Shown here piece by piece: positions 1 to 12,152 of a DNA stretch of 27,205 bases (the stretch's first letter is position 1; the number at the start of each line of letters is the position of its first letter). A model generated the notes under the pieces. The model worked only from the letters and a program-made list of their open reading frames with translations, was not told the DNA's origin and ran no database searches. This stretch comes from Ophryocystis elektroscirrha (Eukaryota > Apicomplexa > Conoidasida > Neogregarinorida > Ophryocystidae): positions 1 to 27,205 of the forward strand of contig JAQIFP010000080.1 of the NCBI GenBank assembly GCA_030141585.1. The letters run 5' to 3'. Made by a program: the position numbers and the translations under genes.

Positions 1-122
1 TATATATATATATAAATTTATTAATCTAGGTATATGCATACTCAATTATAAACTTATATATTAGCAAAACTTCTATTATTATTAGTTCAAATTAGTAATA
101 GTATAAAGGAACATTAGCAGTA

Positions 123-438
123 TTACTTTTTAGTAACGCTAGAGCCATATTTTAGACATATTTGAACAATATCCAAGTTACCATTGTATGCAGCTAAAAA
201 AATAACACAATTTTAAACGAGAAAATTTATATTTTGAAAAATTATTGATTAAGGGAGAATTATAACCTCTAACTATTATATTGTCTAAATTAAGAGAATT
301 ATCATCATTCAAAACTGGTCTTAAACATTTTGAATTATTAACAAAAGCTTTATTAAAATATCCATCATTTAATAATTGTTGAAGATTCTTATTGTTAACA
401 AATTTTAGTAACACTTCATGTTCATCAGAATTCATCAT
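123..438 (-). CDS. small ankyrin-repeat-like protein, two exons
   Basis: Exons 438-267 and 193-123 give 80 residues. The 73-nt intron ends in a T-rich stretch followed by TAG, and joining across it restores the frame. The joined C-terminus, AAYNGNLDIVQICLKYGS, is a good match to the helix-turn-helix of one ankyrin repeat; residues 1-57 are Asn-rich and unrecognised. Reading straight through the intron gives an 86-residue frame without the repeat, so the spliced form is preferred. One repeat is too little for a stable ankyrin domain, so the protein may be a divergent relative whose other repeats cannot be seen, or part of a longer gene. The gene is divergent from the next one, with 335 nt between start codons. 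Molecular role unknown. Confidence 0.5.
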
Positions 439-773
439 GAACTTTTCAGGTTTATCATGTTATTTTATAATTATTTAGTACAATAGATACTATTCGCATT
501 ATCACTATAAGCTTATTAAATAATTGTGAAATTTTGTTTTAAATTATTATAATAATTAATTATACTTGATTATTAAGCACTGAATAAAGAACTAAAAAAA
601 AAAATAGCTGATTGTCTTAAGCTGAATTAAGATAAAAGTAAAGTGAATGTCGTTAATCTAAAGTTTTAGTACTTTTTTTTAGCTGATTTAAATACTTAAT
701 TTCATGAATTCAGTCGGGAGACAAAGAAAAACATTTTATTTTTTAGCACCAATCCACAAGTTTAAAATTACAA
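439..773. other. divergent intergenic region
   Basis: This 335-nt AT-rich stretch separates two start codons facing away from each other, so it probably holds both promoters. The only non-AT-rich motif visible is TTCAGTCGGGAGACA at 708-723. I see no RNA gene. Confidence 0.5.
715..720 (+). promoter_or_regulatory. CGGGAG motif upstream of a start codon
   Basis: TTCAGTCGGGAGA lies 54 nt before the ATG at 774. Similar GC-rich words occur upstream of the LCCL gene (7420-7425) and the SelD homologue (22635-22640). In DNA this poor in G and C the recurrence is notable, but any function as a factor-binding site is inference. Confidence 0.25.
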
Positions 774-2543
774 ATGGCTGTTAATCATCAGCTTATTACA
801 ACTTTTTTAGGATCATATAAGTTTCCAACTATGTTAGGTCAAGAAATTCTTCAAAGTTCTGATGATAAAATTGCTTTTCGGGTAATGATAATATTTCCAA
901 ATATGTCATAGATATCCGAGGTGTATCGCAAATTATTTAAAAATCAAAAATTTAGCGAGAATATTATTTCAAATAACGGATTAAGCGTTGGTTCATTCAG
1001 TCAAACACAACAGCAACTTTTTGAAGCTATATTACAATGGAAACAACAAGAACAATTATGCGAAATTATGTCCTTACATACTGCACAAGCTTATTTACCT
1101 CAATTACCAACAGTAACAGATGCCAAAATTGATGTTGAGTCTCCGTGTTCTAATGATACACAATTTATTCAGTTATTTACCAACCCCATTACTGGTAATA
1201 CAACTAGGTCAGCGCCGCAAACTTTAGAGGAAAATATGCAAATAAAAAAGGATCCCTTTTTCTTAGAATCTACAAAAGGAATATTATATCATAATTCAGT
1301 AAATACGTTTTCTGAAAATAGAGCAAAATGTAAATCATATTTACAAAATGACTTGTTGAGCTTGACTAAAATAGATTCTAACAGAAAACCTCTCAATTAC
1401 GAAACACCAAAATCTAGGTACCACACACCCACAAATTATGCTAGAATATCAAAACAATCAATTAATGATGTACAAAACTTACAAGTTCCTAACAATTCAC
1501 CAGTTAGTTCTTCATGTAAAAACAATACAATTATGAAGCAAGAAGCTCTTTATAATTTATTAAATCAAACATCTAAGGTGATAAATTCAGAAAACTTTTG
1601 CAATCATCAAACAGAATCAAATACAGAGAAGGCTGATAATATATTAGATGACATGTTCATTCTGCAACAAAATACAGACATTAAACAAATAAAAAATAAG
1701 ATTCGTACAAGTATAGAAAGTGTGGAAACTCAAGCATCATGGGCTCCATCTATTTCTGAAGATATGCAAGATACTGTTTTAAATATTCAAAATATATATA
1801 AAGAAGCTCTACAGCTAAAAAGGTCTTTGAATGAAAGCCCTGCTAAAATATCAAAAGAAGTTATCCAGGCTTGTTATCATTTTTTCGGTTTAGATCCTGA
1901 TCTCACTTATTGTGCACAACAGGTAAGTTTTGAAATATCAATTATAAACGCAGATAACATCTTCATTTTATAATCTCATCTCTACAACATGGCTGAACTT
2001 TTGGTTTAACCTGAAAAAATTCGTAGAGATACAACCGAATTCGGTTAGAACTTTATCGATAGATTACTTAAATATTGTTGATCAATTTGAAAATTTGCCT
2101 GATTTCTATGAAACGGTGAGTATTTTATGCATACATACAAAATTTTGATCTAATAGTATAATTCAATAATATAATTTTGCCATACCTTAGAAGTTTTGTA
2201 ACTTTTATATACAAATAGGTTAAGCAAGCGTATGATATATGTTATAATCACTCTCAACAACTCCTATACAATTTCAATAAGAATTTCGATATTATGCAGC
2301 TAAAAAACATGTTATCAACAAATTTTAACACGTCAATGGTAATGTAATCTTATAAATATAGAGATTTTGCAGGTTTGTCGCAAGGTGGCTTTATCTGATT
2401 TAGAATTGTTGAATCAACAAAAGTCAACGCAATTATCTACACAGGAATTGAAAAATCTTCGACGAGAAGTAAAATTTAAAAAAAATTTATTATTTGATAA
2501 GGTTCTTGATTCTTTTGTAAACACAATAGTAAAGACATTATAA
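774..2543 (+). CDS. unknown helical, Asn/Gln-rich protein, five exons
   Basis: Exons 774-881, 912-1922, 1954-2115, 2219-2338 and 2373-2543 join in phase 0 to 523 residues. The introns are 30, 31, 103 and 34 nt, all GT-AG. The N-terminus (MAVNHQLITTFLGSYKF) and the last ~170 residues look helical, while the central ~250 residues are polar and low-complexity, rich in Asn, Gln and Ser. The C-terminal ~40 residues (ELKNLRREVKFKKNLL) could form a short basic coiled coil. No signal peptide, membrane segment or catalytic motif is visible. I do not recognise a family; a scaffold or nuclear-pore-like role would be a guess. The 3' end faces the end of the LCCL gene with only 66 nt between stop codons. 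Confidence 0.75.
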
Positions 2544-2609
2544 ATTAAGGTTTTTTTGAATCAAGTTTTGTTTAATATATAAATCATAGTCGTTTTAAAA
2601 ACCAAAGTT

Positions 2610-5600
2610 TTAAAAACTTGAAATTCTTATATTCATTATGGTTGTTACGGCATTTTCACAATGAGGTTTTTCACAAAGAGCAGTCAGGCTAATTTTTCCA
2701 TTAGTTACGTGTATTGTCTGTGAAGCCCAATAAAAGGTTCCTTTTGGTAAATTTTCCCCATTAACAACATTGATTCCATTGATTTGTAAAAAATATTCCC
2801 GCGTTCCTTAGCATTTATTAAAAACGAATAAGAATGATACCTGTTTCTGGCTTTGAGGGGTTTCCGAGCTGAACATGAACTTTATATTTACGAAAATTGG
2901 GAACTACAATAGACCAAGAATTAGGAGTGCAGTCCTATAAATAATTATATTCAATAAATTTACCGTATGTTTACATAACATGCTATTTGATGCTGGAGGA
3001 AATTCGATACCTCCAAAATTGAGAGGATTCATTAAGCTAGTATATTGATTTGAAACTAAAAAAAAATAATGATAATATTCATAACCTACACTCATATGTA
3101 GTTACGGGATGTTCCCATCCATAATTTACGTTATTCTGGAGAGAGAGGTTATATTTTAAATTTCACTTTACCTTCAAACTGTATTCCTTTCCTTCATCGA
3201 TAAGAATACTTTCTGGAACGCTTGGTGAGTTAGGTGATCGAAATGATACAAAATAATTTATTGAAGCACTTGTCTATAAAGGCATATTTGAATCAAATAA
3301 GAACCTCATTATTTTCGATTGAATCATACTTATTGACGGTAAATGATAATTCGGATATACCACTAGCTTTACTGGTGATCCCATTTTTATTTATGCTTGG
3401 GTATTTAAGTTGACCAGGCTTTATATCGACAAGAATATTGCATGAAGAAGCTGAATTAGTATTACATATACCAAAATGAATTGCAGCGGTGCATATGGAT
3501 GAGTGTATTGCATATTCTCCGTCTCCATATATATTCCCTTTATGTTTATGGTCTTTATAAATTTCAAGGCTATTATCATTATTTATGCATTTTTTAGGAC
3601 ACTCAATACGATATAAATCACCAACTGTTAAAGGAAAAGGGGTGTTTACATCAAGCATATTAGAGCTGCAATCATCAATTTTTACCTGTAATATATTCGT
3701 ATAATAATGACTTCATTACCGTATAAAAAGTTTTTGTTTCAGTCGACAAAAAACTATTTTGCATCATTAAATTGCCTTCTTCTTCTCTTATCAAATCTTC
3801 ATTACATTCAGTTCCGTAAAATGTAAAAGATCTAGTATTATGATTTTGTTTATGAAATATACCCCCCTGTATCTTCGCCCTTTACATACATCTGAGTAAC
3901 CTCTACTTTAATATATTTTGTGATTGTAGGAATCTAAATTATAATGCATTTGTCTGGATTATACCATGTCGAATTTCAAGTCATCTAGATTTCCGGAATG
4001 TACAACTTGAAATACCTTCAGTCAAAATTATTAATTAATTAGCATTACTTGACTTTCACCTTCATTGAGTGTTTCGGAAAAAGACACTGTCAATTCAGAA
4101 GGCCACGTAACAGGGTCATCAAGTGGTTTAAAGTGGAATTCAGTAACTTGAACAGGTTTTTTAAATCTTATTGTAACACTAAATACTGTTTGAACTATTT
4201 AAAGCTATTACTATTCTCCAACCCCATTTCCAGAGTATGACTTCCAACATCTAAAATTTTGAAATTAATCTATATTACATATTTGAATAATAGTTCAGTG
4301 AAAAATTTTTTTTAATTGTAAGAAGCGATCAGTAATACATTATACTCTTATTAAAATAATATATTTATAAGGAAGAAAGTCTTATTGTATAGATTTGTTT
4401 GTTACATTGTTGTATACGTATATATATATTTATATAAATATATATATATATATACGCCTTATATATATTATATTTTATTATTTTATTATAAATTCTTATA
4501 TAATACAATTACATAATTATCTAGCAATTTATATGTATCATATGTGTTAATATATTATCAATACCCGTAAGGTTCGTCCATATTCCTATCATTTAGTCTG
4601 TAAAGAAATTTTGTCAATATGATTACAATTACCCAAATGAACAAGAATAGCTTGTTGACTTATATGACGATTCTTCACAAACTTGAAATGATTGAGATGT
4701 GGGTAATGATACAATATGTTTCTGGCCACCACATGCATTAGCAGATTGTTTAGATTGGATTATAAATACAAGAAATGGAATATCTTTATTATTTATTGTT
4801 GCCTTAAACTGTTGAGGTCTATTCACGTTTACACGAGATATCTGCATATATTGAGTGCCAACAGCTTGCGTGTCTCTATTATCAGCTTCATAAACTGCCA
4901 TTATGTCCTCTGTCGGATGCATCATTAGATCACAGGGTACTAATGGAATATCTTGGTTCTGCGGTGTAAAGTTATATGTAAACAGAATAATTATTGAATA
5001 TACGTTTGTTATTAGCTGTGTTTTTATTTGTCAATAAAAAGTGTTATTATACCGTTTGTATGTATTAACAAATTTACAATTGAACAAATTTAATTTAATT
5101 AATACCATTGGAGATGCTATGTAGACTTTAGCAGGAGAATTCAAATCGAACTTTAAGCTTTCTGTAGATGGCCGCATCTTAGTGCGAATAAACTTAGCAC
5201 CCCTACGTTATATCAAACATTGTAAGAAAAAGAAAAATACCGATAACGCGCAGGAATGTCAGCCAAGAAATGCCTTTTGTCGCCTACAAATAAACTTAAA
5301 CATATAACTTTAAATTACCCATATATGAATAAATGCCTTCGTAGAAAAAATCAATTTCATAATTGCTTGGATCAAGACTAAGGTCTAGTTTTCAGAATGT
5401 ATTTATTACTTTCCAATTTTTAAAGGTGACCGTGCATTTGATCTATAAAAATAGTCTTTGGATATCACACTTTTAGGTAATCCAACAGTTTCCCACATCA
5501 ATTTGATACTTGCATCGTCTATTGGTTAAGAAGAAATTTGATAATATAGAATATTACCTGAATTGCTCCATTTAAGATGAATAGAATGAATCATTTCCAA

Positions 5601-7388
5601 GCTAAATAGTTTTCGATATATTTCTTATGTGTACCGTATTTTGTTTTTTTCTCCTCCTTCTAATGTTATTGGTATGGATTGCATTGAACGCACCCCATCA
5701 TGTATCAATGGAGGAAGAACTTGAACTTCTGTACTCAAATTCTGAATATCTTCATATGTTGGTTCTGGCATTCTGTCTACTATAATGGGTTGATTATTGA
5801 TATACAAACGACATCCACAATCAGCTTCCGTATAAAACGTGTATTGACCAGATATAGGAGCTAAATATTGAAAAACAAATATAGAACAGAAAGCTAAACT
5901 AATAGAAATAAAAATCTATTTTTGATTGAATTTGCTTAACCAATTGAACTAAACTAATTGAACATACCTCTGATATAACCTTCCCAGCGTACAGAAAACT
6001 CTTGGTGTAGAACTCCTGTCATAGGATCTGTAGCCAACCATTGAAAATCAATATGTGAATCTATGCGCTTTACTGGTGTTCCTTTAAATAAAACATTATT
6101 AAAATACTGTCCCCTTATTCCATCTGGTTGAGGTTCATCTTCATATCCTGGAACTAATGCGCAATTTTCTGGGGCTTTCATAGCTAAAGCTTTTTGTGAT
6201 TGTAATTGATGATCAATAAGCTTGATGGTTTCTTGTATTGTTTGAATTTTTTTGTTTGCTTCCTCAATTTTAGCCGCACATCTGGCTCCGTTTTTTATTC
6301 CTAGTTGTATTTTTTCAATGCGGTTTTTTAGGTTATCTTTTTGAATACCACACGTCTGTCAATTGTATGATTTATTTTGAAGTTTACAGTATTAAACTTT
6401 TGAATAACTTCGTCCAATCGGTTTCTTTCACGATCTATACGTTCCAGCATCTAGAACATTATATATGAATGAGTTCTGTTATTATATACTATGGGATTAT
6501 TTCTGTAAGTTTTTGTCTAGTTTAATACCACTCAGCATATAAATAATTTAACGTATATAATAAAACCAATAGTTTCCCAATCACATGTCCAAATATTCTA
6601 TTATTTATAATAAATTCTTTCAGATACAAATATTTCTTATGTAAAAATGAAGTATATATATATATATAGTGTTGTTTTATTTATTACGTTAGCATCACAA
6701 TTTTATTAAAGTCTATAATAATCAATTGAATAAGTCTAACGTATAATATAATTAAATGAAAACTCTAAATATTTGGTTTAAATTGTATGAAGTGTGAAAA
6801 TATTAATGACAAAAAAGAATACATATTTATTTCTTGCATAATACTCATTATATTATTAATTTATGTACCTTATCAACTTCGTTTACTTTAGCTTCCAATG
6901 CCTCATTCGCCTGAATCAGAATCAATTTTAATTCTTATTACTTGTACTCTTAACAAATTATAGTCAATGACAGGACTGCAATACCCCCAAGGTTTGGCAG
7001 CTGCAATACAATAAATTCAATTATCGCTATTACAATTTTTAGCCACTTCGGCTTCCAAATAGCACCATTCACGTCCTGTACCACCATCAGGATCTGGACT
7101 GTCTGTACAATCCGTATATCTATTATCAAGATATTCTAAATTAACACATTACGCTTTCATCCGACTTATGAATGCTGCCGCACAAAGTTTCCCATCTGCT
7201 TTCCTGTGCTAAATCTCATTAATAACAACTTTCTATGTACCTGTTGGCGATACTGTGTTAATGCGTGTAATGCAGCTCTAAAAACGTATTTGAAGGATAT
7301 ATGGGCACCTGTCGTAGTTCGGATCTGCTAGATTCACGTCACACGCAACACATGAAATAAATAAAATTAATAACAATTGATAAAACAT
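2610..7388 (-). CDS. secreted CCp/LAP-family protein: FN2-like, coiled coil, PA14, discoidin-like, LCCL
   Basis: Twenty-seven exons encode about 1015 residues. Exon ends: 7388-7309, 7277-7241, 7208-7153, 7119-7034, 7000-6942, 6910-6869, 6450-6388, 6355-5968, 5860-5635, 5601-5558, 5518-5410, 5377-5319, 5283-5241, 5202-5106, 4958-4633, 4597-4565, 4250-4212, 4178-4049, 4015-3965, 3933-3863, 3831-3720, 3685-3305, 3273-3172, 3135-3086, 3036-2964, 2934-2841, 2806-2610. The start MFYQLLLILFISCVA is a signal peptide. Next come an FN2-like module (TGREWCYLEAEV, then KPWGYCSP, ~50-95), a helical coil (~105-215), PA14 (RGQYFNN, then FSVRWEGYI, ~220-385), a discoidin-like part (~580-690), LCCL (YGDGEYAIHSSICTAAIHFG, ~718-815) and a Cys-containing C-terminal beta module. 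This is the layout of apicomplexan CCp5/FNPA proteins, surface or vacuolar adhesion proteins of sexual stages. Family call is strong; some small exon edges, notably 3086/3036, are less certain. Confidence 0.9.
4415..4457. repeat. TA microsatellite in an LCCL-gene intron
   Basis: TA dinucleotides interrupted by TTA lie in the 314-nt intron 4251-4564, one of only four LCCL-gene introns longer than 100 nt. Confidence 0.85.
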
Positions 7389-7419
7389 AAATCCATTAAA
7401 TTAATAAAACAGTTTCAGC

Positions 7420-7425
7420 CGGGAG
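7420..7425 (+). promoter_or_regulatory. CGGGAG motif upstream of the LCCL gene
   Basis: TTTCAGCCGGGAGCTT lies about 32 nt upstream of the minus-strand ATG at 7388-7386. It shares TTCAG(T/C)CGGGAG with the site at 715-720. Function inferred only. Confidence 0.25.
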
Positions 7426-7583
7426 CTTATATTTGTCAATAAATGTTTAAATGATTTTAATTTCTTATAATTTGTAAAAAGAATTGATGATAAACTATAA
7501 AAAACGTCTAAGTCTTAAGCGGCTATAGAATTTCCATACAGAGGTTTATGAACTAAATAATATTCAATTAATAAATCTAAATA

Positions 7584-8508
7584 TCATTTAAAAAGAAGCT
7601 TCTTACCCATTGGATCAAAGGAATACGTAAATGGAATTATATTTAAAGGAAATTTAGCTGGTCCAAATAGAATTTTCGGCAGATTTTTCCAACCGGTTTT
7701 ACTAACTAACGGTTGTGCTTTGCACTGCATAAAAAATTTTGATTATAACTGGAAAAAAGCTAAACACAGAAGTTATATTTCTGTATGGTAAGGTAAATAT
7801 ATATAAATAATTATTTATACATATTAGAGCTGTACATTATACCTAGTATATAAAAGATTAAATGACTTTATATGAGTAATAAAATATTTAAAGATATAAT
7901 TTAATATTTTATTTTGAAATAGATATATGTATTAATATGTAATTATCATGTACAACTAATTGCGTATTATACTCATTACTACTATTAATAATTGTTCAGT
8001 TAAATTAACTCTAATATCTGGTTTTTATTAATTTTCAAGATGTCATTGATAATTAGACATATATTATTACGCGGCAGTAATATTGTTGATTGGATAAATA
8101 TACATGTGATACAGTCAGTATGAGCAAAATTACGAAGCACAGTAATAACTAAATTTTAAATAAATGTAAAGATAAAAATTACCGTAGCGGTAAATATAGC
8201 TGAAAACATTGCAATCATAAAATCAGGATGATTTTTTTCCTGAATAAAGATATTCAAATAATACATTTACTAGAATTTTGATTCTTATTGATACTGCAAC
8301 AAATAAAAAACTTGAATATGTCAGCGCAGTCGAACACCAGAACAAAAATATAATAAACTCACGGTAATTTAGTAATCCAACACATTTGTAAATCCAATAA
8401 CAATGATGATCAAATTTTAAAACACACCTAGAAACGAAAAACATTACAAAAGATACAGAGAATAACTAATATATTAATCAATTTAAAATAATCAAATTTG
8501 GTAAATTT

Positions 8509-8550
<42 letters not shown>

Positions 8551-9115
8551 TAGTAATAATAATAATAAGAATAATAATGATATTAATAATAATAATAGTA
8601 ATAGCAATAATAATAATGATATAGTAATAAATAAATTTACTTTGTATTTAATTTTTAATTAATAATTAAATACGTCTGAAGAAAAATCTAGAAACACAAA
8701 ATAATATTTACTAGAAGAATTATGTGTAAATTACTTATTACACGAACAGCAATGGTAAACACATCTGAATTTTATGGAAGAGCATTTGGGGCAAATAGCG
8801 GTTGTTTGAGAAAAGTTTTTGAGAACAGTGTGCAATCTTTCATTTTCAATAAACTATTACTATACTTAAAACAAGGTAAACTTACTTTGATATCGTCAAC
8901 TTTATAAGCAGATCCAGTTCCTGTGTTTGAAATCTTACTTAGAATAAAATACCTTTAATTACGACATGTAAATAAGATACGAAAGATAAAATTACTAGAA
9001 TTTGGAATATTACTGATAAAAGAACTGTTGCTACTATTGAGTTAGATATGTGCATTACAATTGATCTGTAATATGTCACATTGAGAGCTACCATTATTCC
9101 AATGCTTAGCAAGCC
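7584..9115 (-). CDS. DHHC-type protein S-acyltransferase (5' end incomplete)
   Basis: Exons 9115-8953, 8920-8886, 8853-8735, 8427-8271, 8239-8183, 8148-8071 and 7724-7584 give about 249 residues. The cysteine-rich domain is classical: [20 protein letters not shown] is spliced to [17 protein letters not shown], with the catalytic Cys in DHHC. Two hydrophobic segments precede it and two follow, the four-helix layout of palmitoyltransferases that acylate Cys residues of membrane proteins. Two features differ from the usual pattern: Tyr replaces Pro after DHHC, and no clear TTxE motif follows the fourth helix (the frame there reads SNQQYYC, beside a 346-nt intron that could hide a small exon). 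The first exon begins at an acceptor, so a start exon upstream of 9115 was not found; the first in-frame ATG is eight codons in. Confidence 0.85.
8513..8635. repeat. TA and AAT microsatellite in a DHHC-gene intron
   Basis: A perfect TA run (about 8513-8543) is followed by interrupted AAT/AATAATG triplets to about 8635. It lies inside the 307-nt intron 8428-8734. Confidence 0.85.
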
Positions 9116-9409
9116 CTAAAAGATAATTTTTATCCGTGGTCCATATATATATATATATATTGTTAAGTGTATTAGAGCATATTTTAATCGGTAAAAATTA
9201 TACAGTAATTGGTATTTATTGTGAGTATTTATTCATGTGAACAAAATATAATTATATATGCAATTCTTTCTAGTAAAATAATTGAGCTAAAAATAGATGA
9301 AGAATTGATATACTAATGCTCCATTTATCAGTTACTTCGAATAATTAATTATATATATGCTTTATATAACAAAATAATTGAGTTGAAACAAACACATATT
9401 TTGTTAAAA

Positions 9410-9441
<32 letters not shown>

Positions 9442-10355
9442 ATATGAATTATTAATTATTTAATAAGACATATTTTATTATAGTACATATATGTATATAT
9501 ATATATATAAATATATAAATTATAATTATGAATTTTTGTTAATTTAAATTATATAGATTAATGTTTTTAATTTTGTCAATTAATAGTGCCTTTTACACTT
9601 AATAATACAATTTAACATTGTACTGTTAAATAAATATTAGCACATGTTATACTGTAAAAATGATATGATAATGATAAATCAAAGTAATTATACAATATTT
9701 GTATATATACAGTTTATTATGAAAATTTCACTAAAAAAAGCTAAACTCTTAATATCAAATATAAATTATAAAGGATCTAAAAATATCTATCATTAATATC
9801 GTCTTATATGTGTACCCAAATAGCCTTGATTATTGAGTTTATAAAATGTTTAATAATGGCAAAAGTTACCATTAGATTCACTTATAAAAACAAAATACGA
9901 CTTCAATTAATTCACATTCCATCAATTTCTGATTATAAAAAAATTTTAAAGAAAAAAAAAAAAAAGTTACAAGGAAAATTGCAAAAGAATCCTATAATAT
10001 TAAAGACGATTGAAAAATAGCTTATATGAATGTATGCAATGTAAATTCTAGTTATCCATAACAGCTAACATTAAAGTAGCATAAAATAATTGCATAACGT
10101 TGATAACCTTAAAAAAACAAATTTAATTCTTCATTCTTACATTTTTTAGAAGACAAAAGATAGAGACGGGTATAATGAAAAGATAAACTATGAAAAATAA
10201 TGATAATATGTAACTTTAATGGTTTTAGATTAATATTAATCAACTATTAATATATATTTTTGTATATAAAATTATAAATTTTAAATAATTCATAAAATAT
10301 ATATATATGTATATCAATAACATTATTATTAATAATATTAATAATAATATATTAA
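9116..10355. other. gene-poor AT-rich stretch
   Basis: More than 1.2 kb with TA microsatellites (about 9143-9160, 9413-9439, 9487-9515, 10301-10315) and long A/T runs. It should contain the missing 5' exon of the DHHC gene and the 3' UTR of PI synthase. The only reading frame of note is the small one at 9808-10020. I see no tRNA or other structured RNA. Confidence 0.5.
9808..10020 (+). CDS. possible small basic protein, doubtful
   Basis: An intact 70-codon frame, with a second ATG in frame at MAKVTIRF, ends at TAG 10018-10020. The product is very basic, with a Lys run coded by an A14 tract, and has no motif I recognise. The codon pattern (few GC bases, Ile/Lys/Leu dominated) is what AT-rich noncoding DNA would give by chance. 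It could be a short organellar ribosomal-type protein, but nothing here demonstrates that. Confidence 0.2.
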   Translation: MCTQIALIIEFIKCLIMAKVTIRFTYKNKIRLQLIHIPSISDYKKILKKKKKKLQGKLQKNPIILKTIEK

Positions 10356-11095
10356 TTAGTTATTATAAGCGTAAATAGAAGTTCTAATTTCTAAAGATAT
10401 ACCTAAGTACATGAATACGGTATATTGTTGAATATGGTGGGCTAAAAAAAGGCAGACCCAAACTATTTCGTTACTTGTGTGGCAAATACACATAAATGCT
10501 AAAAAATACATATACTAAATAATGATACTTTTATTTTGATAATATAATTTCAGCAAACTCCAAGAACCTAATATATCCTTATGAGACTGTAAACCTGCCA
10601 ATCCAGAAGCCATTGTATGAAACCAATGACTTCCTAAATCAAGAAATAAGATGATCATAAATATATAATAGTAGTTTGGATAAATTATGCAGTTTAGAAG
10701 TAATATGCCCACAGTAGACAAACGATCAATAACTTGGTCTAGTACCGCACCGAACTTTGTGGCTAAAACAAAATAACAATTAAAACTTTGAATTATACAG
10801 TTTTAGTTATAAGACTGCTTTTTTTTTTCTTTTCTAAGATAAGATAGGCATTAGTCAATGATTATATACCTTGTTGGAAACGGCGAGCAGCATGGCCATC
10901 TAGAATATCGAAAAGTTGACTCAAAGTATAACATATAGCCATGCATATCCAATTCCGAAATGCAAATAAAAGAGATGATAATGCAAGCATTATACGTATA
11001 TATCCTATATCACGTTTATTACATACTGAAATACCTATTATATTTGGGTAATATAAAAAGATATTTTGTCTTGACTTTTTTATTTTCTCTGTCAT
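10356..11095 (-). CDS. phosphatidylinositol synthase (CDP-diacylglycerol-inositol 3-phosphatidyltransferase)
   Basis: Exons 11095-10870, 10762-10529 and 10498-10356 (introns 107 and 30 nt) join to 200 residues, close to the ~210-220 of the family. The product joins CDP-diacylglycerol and myo-inositol to make phosphatidylinositol in the endoplasmic reticulum membrane. The CDP-alcohol phosphotransferase signature DG-x2-AR-x8-G-x3-D-x3-D is complete (DGHAARRFQQATKFGAVLDQ, then VID) and is interrupted by the first intron. The start MTEKIKKSRQNIFLYYPNII resembles the N-terminus of known PI synthases, as do SHWFHTMASGL and LKLYYQNK further on. Several hydrophobic segments fit a multi-pass enzyme. 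The last codons (LGISLEIRTSIYAYNN) could instead continue through another short intron, so the exact C-terminus is less certain. Confidence 0.93.
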
Positions 11096-11460
11096 TGTTA
11101 TTAATTATTCTTCAATTATTCAAATTATATGGTAATTTATGAATATATATTTAATTTCATAGTTTTCCAAAATAGTATATTTACTATAATATATAGGAAT
11201 ACATCTGATATTGAACTTTTTTAGTATTAAATTATTCGAATATAGTAAAATTATATGTATTTTATTATGCGCACTAATTGTTTTATGTATTAATTTAATT
11301 TAGGTAATTAAATTGTACGTATGAATAATGTATGTGTATATATAATTATTGTAGGTTTTTCTTTGACTCAATTTTTCTAATCTTTTTACTAATTATGGAC
11401 AAAATTATTATTGAATCTAGTGTAAAAATCGAATATATTTTTTAAATACTGTTTATAGTA
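11096..11460. other. divergent intergenic region
   Basis: A 365-nt stretch between the starts of PI synthase and the next plus-strand gene, very AT-rich. I see no CGGGAG motif, no RNA gene and no reading frame worth reporting. Confidence 0.5.
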
Positions 11461-12115
11461 ATGGTAGAGCCTTGTGATAAGCAAGAAAATATACCTTCTG
11501 TCGAAGATCTTGATGATAATGTTAATTATGAAGATTTTTCGCCTAAACATAAATATCCTATTATATTCTCAGGTATATATTAAATTCTGTTCGTTATTTG
11601 GTATAGAAACTAATAAAAAACGTTCTAACAGTTACCCAAGACGTAGTACTTTTGCTGTAAGTAATCATATAACTTAAGTATTACTTTTATCCACCATTAT
11701 ATATGTACACTATTTCTAATAAATATAATAAATTTACAAATGCATTCATTAAAAAACGTTTATACTTTATTAAACTTTCTTCTATGTCATCACATTTATA
11801 ATATATATCATATTATATTATATGTATTTATATTTACTGTATATATATATATATATATATATAGTATATATAAACCTTTATATTTATACAATTGTGGTTG
11901 CTATAACATTTTTCATTGCTAATAATACTTGCACAGATTTTATCATATATATATATAGATAATTTATTAATTGTTAAATTCATGTCATACTTTATTGAAT
12001 ATGACGTGTCAGATTAACGCACGTTAATCATAAATAAATATATTTTCTTATTCTCGCTGTATATACTGTTTATAGGGTTGTTTGTCTATGTATATAATGT
12101 ACACTAAATTTGAGA

Positions 12116-12152
<37 letters not shown>

